A DNA stretch of 7,314 nucleotides from assembly GCA_028702395.1 (NCBI GenBank), contig JAQVOV010000082.1, positions 1-7,314 of the forward strand, read 5' to 3'. This document shows positions 1 through 5,286 of the stretch, in pieces. Numbering within the stretch: position 1 is the stretch's first letter; the number at the start of each line of letters is the position of its first letter. Under the pieces are notes generated by a model, which was given only the letters and a program-made list of their open reading frames with translations, was not told where the DNA came from and did no database searches. The translations under genes and the position numbers were made by a program. Origin of the DNA: Candidatus Omnitrophota bacterium (GTDB taxonomy: Bacteria > Omnitrophota > Gorgyraeia > JABMRN01).

Positions 1-84
1 AAGCTTTCTCGTCTATTAGACGAAAAAGAAAACATTAACATAAATAGTAACAACTGTAACCAATTGGAACTATTTAACTTATAA
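1..84 (+). CDS. 3' end of a truncated gene, product ending in a QLELF clamp-binding-like motif
   Basis: Reading from base 1 in frame 1 gives 27 codons without a stop, then TAA at 82-84; the other two plus frames stop at bases 17-19 and 34-36. The peptide is charged and then Asn-rich, ending in NQLELFNL. QLELF matches the QL(S/D)LF type of motif that many DNA repair and replication proteins (MutS, Y-family polymerases and others) carry near the C terminus to bind the DNA polymerase sliding clamp. That function is inferred from five residues only. The gene runs off the left edge, so its family cannot be named. It converges on the radical SAM gene, with 85 bases between the two stops that are mostly repeat sequence. 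Confidence 0.5.
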   Translation, partial: KLSRLLDEKENININSNNCNQLELFNL

Positions 85-106
85 CCGGACACTAGTGAGG
101 TCTGCC

Positions 107-169
107 CCTACAAACCACGTTTAGGACATTCCACTGGCTCGCTGCGCGTAGCTCGTGGCTCGTAACGCT
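107..169 (-). repeat. Dispersed 3'-end repeat, copy 1
   Basis: Read on the minus strand, this begins immediately after the radical SAM stop codon as AGCGTTACGAGCCACGAGC, continues through GCGCAGCGAGCC and GTCCTAAA, and ends in TTTGTAGGGGC. Related copies follow the stop of the 192-residue gene (5866 onward), follow the HPr-kinase-like gene (1850-1878), and lie at 5097-5153 next to a GTAGGGGC palindrome. It is probably a small non-autonomous repetitive element sitting in 3' untranslated DNA. No coding capacity is seen. Confidence 0.6.
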
Positions 170-1249
170 CTATTCGCTCTCTCGCATCCTATTACTTCTT
201 TCATGACGCTCTTTACGCAATTTCGCAAGTTCACAATAGTATTCTACCGAAGAATATTCATCTCCTGTTTCAAGATATGCTCTGGCAGGACAATAATGAC
301 AATACTCCCGCAATTCGCATGTCATACATTTATAATAATGATGATTCTCTTCTTCCCAAATACTTGGAAAATTAATATAAAAAGCTTCTTCTAAAGGAAC
401 TTTTGTCAGATCATATGTATAGTGCTTACTTATATGGCAAAACTTCAGTTTTCCTGAAGGAGAAATAAACACCTGATTGAACCATGAATTACAATGGTAT
501 TTATATTTTATATCTCTCATCATAGGCGTGTGTTTCTGGAATTGCTCTTCTCTTTGCATTATCATGTCAACATCCGACTCTTCGATATTCTGTATTTCTT
601 TTGGCGATAACCTATGCTCACAAGGTGTTGTGTCCCCTGTTAAAGTAGGAATGATAAAACTATCTGTCTTGAACTTCTTTGGTCCAAGCAATTCTTCTGC
701 GAATTTTTTGACCTTGAATATTTCATTTTTATTTTCCTTCAAAATAACAGTTTTAATTATCACCTGTACTTTTGCATCAACAAGTTTTTTGATGTTTTTC
801 ATGACAAGCTCAAAAGAACCTTTTTGTCCTGAAATACTATCAAAAACATCTTTGTCCATTGCATGTACGGTTATCTCTATGGAAAACGGAGGGCATTTCG
901 CTAAATACTCTATATCAGCATCTGTTAAAGACATCCCGTTAGAAAAAACAGTTATTATAAATCCTTTTTTCTTAGCATGATCATATGCTTCAAGAAACCC
1001 TTTTTTCAAAAAAGGTTCTCCGCCTGTGAACGTAAGATATAAACATCCTGCAGAATATAGCTGGTCTAAAATATTTTTCCATTGTTCAATGGAAATTTCA
1101 TCACCGTCCATATAATTCTTACAATAACAATGAACGCAATCAAGATCACATCTATATGTCATCTCTAACTGAGCACTTATGGGTTTTAACCCTTTTGTTT
1201 TTTCTCTAAGCGTTTTTGCAAAATCTTCTATATTCTCTTTTTCAATCAT
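170..1249 (-). CDS. Radical SAM/SPASM domain peptide-modifying enzyme
   Basis: The 359-residue product is a complete radical SAM enzyme with a C-terminal SPASM domain. The SAM-binding [4Fe-4S] motif CX3CX2C is Cys34, Cys38 and Cys41, and the GGEP motif that contacts SAM is at 76-79. The SPASM cysteines follow the family spacing: Cys253-X12-Gly266-X4-Cys271, then Cys308, Cys311, Cys317, Cys320 and Cys339, enough for two auxiliary Fe-S clusters. Enzymes of this build (PqqE, anSME and sactipeptide or other RiPP maturases) install C-C or C-S links in peptides, or make formylglycine. The PqqD-like gene 154 bases upstream supports a peptide substrate, but the reaction cannot be read from sequence. 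The start is the first possible one after an in-frame TAA. It has no Shine-Dalgarno (upstream is ACACAGACACAATT), which is unusual beside its neighbours. The last codons lie next to a dispersed repeat. Confidence 0.93.
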   Translation of the reverse strand: MIEKENIEDFAKTLREKTKGLKPISAQLEMTYRCDLDCVHCYCKNYMDGDEISIEQWKNILDQLYSAGCLYLTFTGGEPFLKKGFLEAYDHAKKKGFIITVFSNGMSLTDADIEYLAKCPPFSIEITVHAMDKDVFDSISGQKGSFELVMKNIKKLVDAKVQVIIKTVILKENKNEIFKVKKFAEELLGPKKFKTDSFIIPTLTGDTTPCEHRLSPKEIQNIEESDVDMIMQREEQFQKHTPMMRDIKYKYHCNSWFNQVFISPSGKLKFCHISKHYTYDLTKVPLEEAFYINFPSIWEEENHHYYKCMTCELREYCHYCPARAYLETGDEYSSVEYYCELAKLRKERHERSNRMRESE

Positions 1250-1403
1250 AATTGTGTCTGTGTGTAATGAGTAATGTGTATTGTGTATTTATACCTATTG
1301 GGAAACAATGCGCATATTATTCTCATAATTGGTTTTCCACAGTAAGCCCATGACTCACAACACATGACCCATAAACTTATCTGTCGTTTTCTTTATTCTT
1401 CTA
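1250..1403. repeat. Gap with word-like ATG/TGTG arrays between PqqD-like and radical SAM genes
   Basis: One side holds variants of AATGAGTAATGTGTATTGTGT (about 1264-1287) and the other holds CATGACTCACAACACATGACC (about 1349-1369). These are loosely inverted with respect to each other, so the transcript could fold back. A similar pair of arrays fills the gap upstream of the HPr-kinase-like gene. No small ORF with a ribosome binding site was found on the minus strand here, and no convincing promoter. Confidence 0.45.
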
Positions 1404-1688
1404 TTATGAAATCGCTTTGATCTCCAACATATCCTTAACAAATTCCTGCACATCTTTTTCTACCTGATCTTTATCCGCATCATATTCTGCCAATACTCCT
1501 TCTACGATCTGAGCAAGCGTGTTCTTGCCATCTACGAGACTCCACATTTTAGCAGCAGACTCATTGAGTGTATACATTTCATTAATATCCTTATTTGTGC
1601 TGTAGATAGGCATTAGGATCAGTTCATCATCAATTTCCCTTGTTACAAAATCTTTATTCTTGTTAAAAACTTTTTTAAGATCTGCCAT
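1404..1688 (-). CDS. PqqD-like peptide chaperone (RRE domain)
   Basis: The product is 94 residues, the usual length for a stand-alone PqqD-type protein. Family features visible are an N-terminal VTREIDDELIL strand region (about residues 15-25), the YTLNESAAKMWSLVDG segment (about 39-54), and a C-terminal helix rich in Asp, Glu and Lys (VEKDVQEFVKDMLEI). This fold is the RiPP recognition element: it binds the leader of a ribosomally made precursor and presents it to the modifying enzyme, here most likely the radical SAM/SPASM protein encoded next. PqqD-like proteins paired with HPr-kinase-related proteins are a known combination (HPr-rel-A systems), and that kinase gene lies just upstream. The start is well supported by AAGGAGG at 1694-1700, five bases before ATG. 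No signal peptide or membrane segment is present, so it should be cytoplasmic. Confidence 0.88.
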   Translation of the reverse strand: MADLKKVFNKNKDFVTREIDDELILMPIYSTNKDINEMYTLNESAAKMWSLVDGKNTLAQIVEGVLAEYDADKDQVEKDVQEFVKDMLEIKAIS

Positions 1689-1701
1689 TTTTTCCTCCTT
1701 G

Positions 1702-1739
1702 TTTCGAGCCGCGAGCTACGAGCTGCGAGCTACGAGCTT
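1702..1739. repeat. Tandem GCGAGCTACGAGCT array in the PqqD-like leader
   Basis: Two perfect tandem copies of the 14-mer GCGAGCTACGAGCT (1711-1724 and 1725-1738) are flanked by degenerate CGAGC units. The array lies just upstream of the Shine-Dalgarno of the PqqD-like gene, so it is transcribed in its 5' leader. AGCT and GAGCTC-like cores are self-complementary, which allows several alternative hairpins. Regulatory effect is unknown. Confidence 0.7.
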
Positions 1740-1849
1740 CATACTATTATTTTATTTTATTATTAATATTTTTCCGTATTAGTGTCCTCTAAAAACCTTT
1801 ATCATAAACTAAACCAACCATATTGACAGTTAATTCCTAAACAAGCTTT

Positions 1850-1878
1850 TCGGCGCGTGTCGCGCAACCCGAAGCTCG
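1850..1878 (-). repeat. Dispersed 3'-end repeat, copy 2 (partial)
   Basis: On the minus strand, CGAGCTTCGGGTTGCGCG follows the stop codon of the HPr-kinase-like gene directly. It matches the first part of the copy at 5097-5153 (CGAGCTTCGAGTTGCGCG), then diverges. The rest of the 190-base gap to the PqqD-like gene is AT-rich, with no supported ORF; the best small ORF has only ten codons and no ribosome binding site. Confidence 0.5.
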
Positions 1879-2970
1879 TTATATTCCTAATTCCTTCATT
1901 AAATAATCAACCACACTATCATCATTAATGAACCCCAAGTCATAACACGGTACTGTTTTTGTTATATCAGCGCATACCCCAAGAATATATTGAAGATCAT
2001 TCCTATTCCAAAAAACAGGGAACGTATTTTTAAATATTTTTGTTGCAGCTATTGCTTTAGATGTTTTTTCAAGCAAATTTTCAGTGTGCTGATAAAGAAG
2101 AAAGACTCCATCTATAGCTGTTCCGCTTCCCTTATCCAGTTGCGCCTTTTTATATAATGTTCCTACCCATGGTGCATTATAAAAAACTGTTTTACCATTT
2201 TCAACACGTATAACAGCTCTATCATCATTAAAAACAGTTGCACCTACTTTATCATGCCAGAACTCGGCTATAGTGCTTTTTCCTGTTCCTGAGGTTCCCA
2301 TGAAAATATATGTTTTCCCTTTGTAATTAACAGTTGAACAATGAGCTATAATACCCATATGTTTTTTTGCCACATATTCAACAAGAAAAGCCTGAAAGAA
2401 ATTAGCTTTTAACTCACTTATCAATGTTTTGCCTTTTTCAGCAGGGGTTTTTTCTTTTTTTGCTTTTTTCTGCGATGGATCAGGCTTAGGGGGAACTGTT
2501 TCTCCTTTATCCAGGTATCGTTGCATCCTGCGTTGTTCACTTTCTATTTTTCTTTGTTCTCTTTTCAGGATATCTTCATCAGACATCTTAAATTCTCGCT
2601 GAGATCTAGAAAGCTCCTCTTCTTCAGGAGTTTTTTCTTTATTTATATATATTGTACCTTTTGTCATCTCTTTATCAAAAACTGCCATTCTTTCTATACG
2701 ACCTTCCAAATTTCTGTCCTTATATTCTAATACCATTCCATCATCTATGACAGACAATGCCCAGCTGTCATCAACACCAAAAACCTTTCTTTTATTTTGT
2801 ATATCAGGCATATTTCCATATTCTATATTGAATAAAAGATCCTCTTTTTCTGTTTCGTTACAGACAAACAGCTTAAATTCATCTGAACTTAAAGGATCAT
2901 AATCCACTTTATTCCCATCGTATTTGAACCTTATTTTTTTTCCTGCTATTGCTATACTGAAATCAAACAT
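1879..2970 (-). CDS. HPr kinase-related P-loop protein with a charged central insert
   Basis: The 363-residue product carries a C-terminal HPr-kinase-like nucleotide-binding domain (about 190-363). It has a Walker A motif GTSGTGKS at 225-232 preceded by HCSTVNYKGKTYIF, an acidic FNDDRAVI segment at 247-254 in the Walker B position, and NAPWVG at 265-270, a motif typical of HprK-related proteins. Residues 1-110 form a beta-rich N-terminal region. Residues 112-180 are an unusually charged Glu/Lys/Arg/Gln stretch, probably coiled coil, ending in a Lys/Pro-rich linker. Relatives of HprK in peptide clusters phosphorylate Ser of a lasso-type peptide or work with PqqD partners in undefined roles. 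Its place next to the PqqD-like gene suggests the same. The substrate is inferred, not seen. GGAGGAA at 2979-2985 lies eight bases before ATG and fixes the start. Confidence 0.85.
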   Translation of the reverse strand: MFDFSIAIAGKKIRFKYDGNKVDYDPLSSDEFKLFVCNETEKEDLLFNIEYGNMPDIQNKRKVFGVDDSWALSVIDDGMVLEYKDRNLEGRIERMAVFDKEMTKGTIYINKEKTPEEEELSRSQREFKMSDEDILKREQRKIESEQRRMQRYLDKGETVPPKPDPSQKKAKKEKTPAEKGKTLISELKANFFQAFLVEYVAKKHMGIIAHCSTVNYKGKTYIFMGTSGTGKSTIAEFWHDKVGATVFNDDRAVIRVENGKTVFYNAPWVGTLYKKAQLDKGSGTAIDGVFLLYQHTENLLEKTSKAIAATKIFKNTFPVFWNRNDLQYILGVCADITKTVPCYDLGFINDDSVVDYLMKELGI

Positions 2971-2984
2971 AATTTTCGTTCCTC

Positions 2985-3097
2985 CATGATTGAGTCATGC
3001 GTCATGAGTCCTGTGTATTGTGTCTGCTGTGGACTTCTAAATTTTAGTTTTCCTCAAAAGACACATTACCCATTACACATTACCCATTACACATAAC
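2985..3097. repeat. Gap with inverted word-like arrays upstream of the HPr-kinase-like gene
   Basis: The left part has GAGTCATGCGTCATGAGTCC followed by TGTGTATTGTGTC. The right part has CATTACCCATTACACATTACCC units (about 3061-3094). The two sides are roughly complementary (GTGT/ACAC, AATG/CATT), so a long imperfect hairpin is possible in the transcript. This is the same style of array as at 1250-1403 but with different words. No ORF is supported. Confidence 0.5.
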
Positions 3098-3649
3098 TTA
3101 TTTATCAAAAACCATTTCCAATTTTGGTTTTCCTTTTACGACTTTATAAATATTAAAAAGATCCATATAAGTATCTTTTATTGCGTCATTAATGTCTAGA
3201 TCTAATGCTTTTGCTATATTTTCAACTTCGCAAACACCTTCTGCTTCTATCTCTAAATACCATCCTATGTAAGGTAATTCATCCAAACAGATATTTGCAC
3301 TGTTGTATTTGTAAATTTCCCTTTTTTTTTCTTTTTTAAACCGTTCTGAAAATCCTATGTCTTTTAGCATATTAGTCATTACTATTGCATTATCTACATT
3401 CACTTCTATTTCTTCTTTTATCTTAATATTGACCTGATCATTAGGCACATTCTTTTTTATAGTGAATACTCCTGTATTATTATTAAGACATCTTACTCTA
3501 ATAGTAGACGCCTGCACCTTACATCCCTGCCCTGCAAAATATATATCATGCTCTAGCTGGGAATAAACTTTTTGTGCGCCTATTTGTTCAAGCTTATTTC
3601 TGAAAGCTTGAGGGTCTTTGAGTTTGAATTTTGTTTCTATTTCTTTCAT
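3098..3649 (-). CDS. CYTH domain protein (class IV adenylate cyclase / triphosphatase family)
   Basis: The 183-residue product is a full-length CYTH protein. The signature EXEXK is Glu3, Glu5 and Lys7. Further family elements follow in order: a basic RVRC strand (about 51-54), TIKK (about 63-66), KEEIEV, the KKEKKREIYKY segment, and the acidic ICLDELPYIGWYLEIE strand pair. These line the triphosphate tunnel that binds metal and a triphosphate substrate. Members hydrolyse thiamine triphosphate, inorganic triphosphate or other phosphoanhydrides, or make cAMP (CyaB), and sequence alone does not separate these. The start is supported by AAGGGA at 3654-3659, four bases before ATG. It sits between the S26-like/GNAT gene and the HPr-kinase-like gene in the same direction, but the gaps of 127 and 190 bases leave open whether it shares their function. 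Confidence 0.9.
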   Translation of the reverse strand: MKEIETKFKLKDPQAFRNKLEQIGAQKVYSQLEHDIYFAGQGCKVQASTIRVRCLNNNTGVFTIKKNVPNDQVNIKIKEEIEVNVDNAIVMTNMLKDIGFSERFKKEKKREIYKYNSANICLDELPYIGWYLEIEAEGVCEVENIAKALDLDINDAIKDTYMDLFNIYKVVKGKPKLEMVFDK

Positions 3650-3673
3650 TTAATCCCTTAATAGCATTCTAAG

Positions 3674-3835
3674 TAAAAAGGCAAAAGTAAAAAGTAAAAA
3701 ATCTATTTATCATTGTGGAATCTTCTATTGTTTCTTTGTAGGGGCGTATTGCAATACGCCCCTACAAAAACCTCTTTTAGAACCATCCACCCTTTTATCT
3801 TTATTCTTTTATCTTTTATCTTATCTGCCTATTAA
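3674..3835. repeat. Repeat element with central 28-base palindrome
   Basis: A perfect palindrome with 14-base arms (GTAGGGGCGTATTG and its complement) spans 3738-3765. It is flanked on the left by AAAAGGCAAAAGTAAAAAGT-type words (about 3678-3700) and on the right by TTTTATCTTTATTCTTTTAT-type words (about 3793-3823), which are loosely inverted relative to each other. The palindrome arms recur at 5048-5096. Together this looks like a small MITE- or REP-like insertion filling the gap between the CYTH and S26-like genes. A strong hairpin would form in either transcript. Confidence 0.65.
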
Positions 3836-3839
3836 CTCC

Positions 3840-4847
3840 CTAAATAAATGTCTTCATTTCAAAAAGTGAAACACTCTTTTTAATCGTTTGGGTGAAATTG
3901 GAAGCTAAAAACTTTTCAGTTCTTTCAACTATTACATTTTCTAATCCTGTTTTCCTATAAGGTCTTCTGACAAACATACCACCCATCCAAAGCCCGCTAT
4001 AAGGACATTCTTCTTGTCGATTTAAAACTGTAAGAACACCTATAGATCTCTTTTTTAAAAGCATAACAACATGAAAAAAAGCTAGATCTTTTATCTCTTC
4101 AGGGGTTACTTGTTCCATATTTTTATGCTGATATACAGCCAAGCTTTTTGTTATGGGCATAGATATAACAAAAGTCACTTTATTAAGGAATTTTTTTCCT
4201 ATATTTTTCGCAATTACTTTATATATGGCCCATTGTTGGATACTTTCTAAAGTTTTTATACAAAACATTTGCCATTTGTCATGGAGTTTAGCCTTTTTAT
4301 ATACTATGTTATCTTTTAAAACAGCTTTTCTCTGTTCTTGTGCACAAACTATATTGTTTCTTTTTACTTCCCTAACTTTGCCCAGTATATTTTCTTCTGA
4401 AATAAGCTCACCATTCTCTCCTTCTCCTTTTGATGTGTCTGGTCTTGTAACAAGGTATCTTTTTCCGTTTATCTCTTTTTTCCCAACTATTCTATGAGTA
4501 AAAAGATGATCTCCGCCTTTGTATGCAGGAAGGTCGCCTATTTGCATATCATCATACCCTGCATCATCTATCAAAAGGTCATCTCCTTTTTGAAGAACAG
4601 GGAACATGCACCATGTTGTAGCCTTGAAATTAAAAGCATCAACCTGAAGTAGGTCTTTTTTTATAGCAAAAAGATCCACGCAATCAGCTTTTCCTGAAAG
4701 CAATTTTGTCCAATTCCTATAAACCTGTTTACGAAAAGGCACAGCATCGCAGCAAGGGATCTTATCAACATACTTTGCACACATATCACAAAGTTTTTTG
4801 TTCTTGCAAGGAGGCTCTTGTATGTTTTTAGTGTTCGTTTTTTTCAT
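3840..4847 (-). CDS. S26 signal-peptidase-like/GNAT fusion with Cys at the nucleophile position
   Basis: The 335-residue product appears to have three parts. Residues 14-56 are Cys-rich (Cys14, 20, 23, 32, 33, 56) and could bind metal. Residues about 66-165 resemble the S24/S26 peptidase core: WCMFPVLQKGD at 79-89 matches the SMxP...GD box, and FTHRIVG at 116-122 matches the His-containing box of SipW/Sec11-type signal peptidases. TRPDTSKG at 134-141 lies where those enzymes have GD. The usual nucleophile Ser is replaced by Cys80; His118 and Asp137 would complete a triad. Residues about 260-335 resemble the acetyl-CoA-binding half of a GNAT acyltransferase (GMFVRRPYRKTG, 290-301), but the protein stops before the usual last motif. 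No clear hydrophobic anchor is seen. Its likely role, protease or acyl transfer in peptide maturation, is inferred from neighbours. ATG at 4847 follows an in-frame TAA and lacks a Shine-Dalgarno. Confidence 0.72.
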   Translation of the reverse strand: MKKTNTKNIQEPPCKNKKLCDMCAKYVDKIPCCDAVPFRKQVYRNWTKLLSGKADCVDLFAIKKDLLQVDAFNFKATTWCMFPVLQKGDDLLIDDAGYDDMQIGDLPAYKGGDHLFTHRIVGKKEINGKRYLVTRPDTSKGEGENGELISEENILGKVREVKRNNIVCAQEQRKAVLKDNIVYKKAKLHDKWQMFCIKTLESIQQWAIYKVIAKNIGKKFLNKVTFVISMPITKSLAVYQHKNMEQVTPEEIKDLAFFHVVMLLKKRSIGVLTVLNRQEECPYSGLWMGGMFVRRPYRKTGLENVIVERTEKFLASNFTQTIKKSVSLFEMKTFI

Positions 4848-5047
4848 TAGGTTTTATATACTATCATATAATATTATTATATACAATAAAAAAATTAACT
4901 CTTTATAATAGAAATCACACTTTTTTGCATAAATAAACCTATCGCAACACAAATCGTTTTAAAACAAGCTGTTACATGAATAGCCGTTGTGCGTAAGCCG
5001 TTAACCGTAACTTGTTATTGCGTTTATACTTTTATATAGGTTTTTCC

Positions 5048-5096
5048 GTAGGGGCGTATTGCCTGCCCGTCCGGCAGGCGGGCAATACGCCCCTAC
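5048..5096. repeat. GC-rich inverted repeat, second copy of the GTAGGGGCGTATTG family
   Basis: Arms GTAGGGGCGTATTGCC (5048-5063) and GGCAATACGCCCCTAC (5081-5096) pair perfectly. The 17-base centre holds a nested TGCC/GGCA stem. The outer 14 bases of each arm are identical to the palindrome at 3738-3765; this copy has an extra centre. It is a dispersed palindromic repeat that would form a very stable hairpin. Confidence 0.85.
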
Positions 5097-5153
5097 AAAA
5101 CCGCTTATAGGACGTTCCACTAGCGCGTTGCGCGCAACTCGAAGCTCGGGGCT
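5097..5153 (-). repeat. Dispersed 3'-end repeat, copy 3, joined to the palindrome
   Basis: Read on the minus strand this runs CGAGCTTCGAGTTGCGCGC, GCTAGTGGAACGTCCTATAA, then GCGGTTTTGTAGGGGC into the palindrome. It is the fullest copy and shows that the GTAGGGGC palindrome and the AGTGGAACGTCC repeat belong to one composite element. Unlike the other copies it does not abut a stop codon. Confidence 0.6.
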
Positions 5154-5210
5154 CAATTCCTCATGCTTTGCGATATGCGATTAGCAATTAGCGCTTTGCT
5201 AATTCCCTTC

Positions 5211-5241
5211 TGACTTCTAATATTGACACCCATGTTATACT
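5211..5241 (+). promoter_or_regulatory. Candidate promoter for the 192-residue gene
   Basis: An extended -10 box TGTTATACT spans 5233-5241, 45 bases before the start codon; the TATACT part differs from TATAAT at one base. The best -35-like element at a usable distance is the weak TGACTT at 5211-5216. A perfect TTGACA occurs at 5223-5228, but it is only 7 bases from TATACT and has no good -10 at 17 bases. The extended -10 reading is favoured. Confidence 0.4.
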
Positions 5242-5286
5242 AATTGTAAAAATACGCTAAATTATGATCAATTGAAAGGATAATAT

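Larger units (their letters stand above)
4848..5286. other. Divergent intergenic region of 439 bases
   Basis: This gap separates the minus-strand cluster from the plus-strand 192-residue gene. From left to right: a very AT-rich stretch with several TATAAT/TATATA-like boxes in the minus direction (4848-4925), probably the cluster promoter region; an array of GTAAGCCGTTAACCGTAAC-type words (about 4983-5012); a GC-rich palindrome (5048-5096); a dispersed repeat (5097-5153); a small hairpin with arms AATTAGC/GCTAATT (5186-5204); and a plus-strand promoter candidate. No supported ORF or structured RNA family was recognised. Confidence 0.6.

Noticed and set aside
9..23. Hairpin TCGTCTA/TAGACGA as a terminator
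   Set aside because: It lies inside the open frame at 1-84, has no T-tract on the correct side for either gene, and can be explained as coding sequence.
477..980. 167-codon plus-strand ORF
   Set aside because: It lies wholly antisense to the radical SAM gene, whose motifs are unmistakable, and it has no family-like features.
4153..4497. 114-codon plus-strand ORF with hydrophobic stretches
   Set aside because: It is antisense to the S26/GNAT gene; its hydrophobicity comes from the complement of Lys/Glu-rich codons.
170..4847. Pyrroloquinoline quinone or lasso-peptide biosynthesis
   Set aside because: No PqqA, PqqB or PqqC and no lasso cyclase or transglutaminase-like protease is present; only the PqqD-type and HprK-type components are shared.
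5223..5228. Perfect TTGACA as the -35 box
   Set aside because: There is no acceptable -10 box 16-18 bases downstream; TATACT is only 7 bases away.
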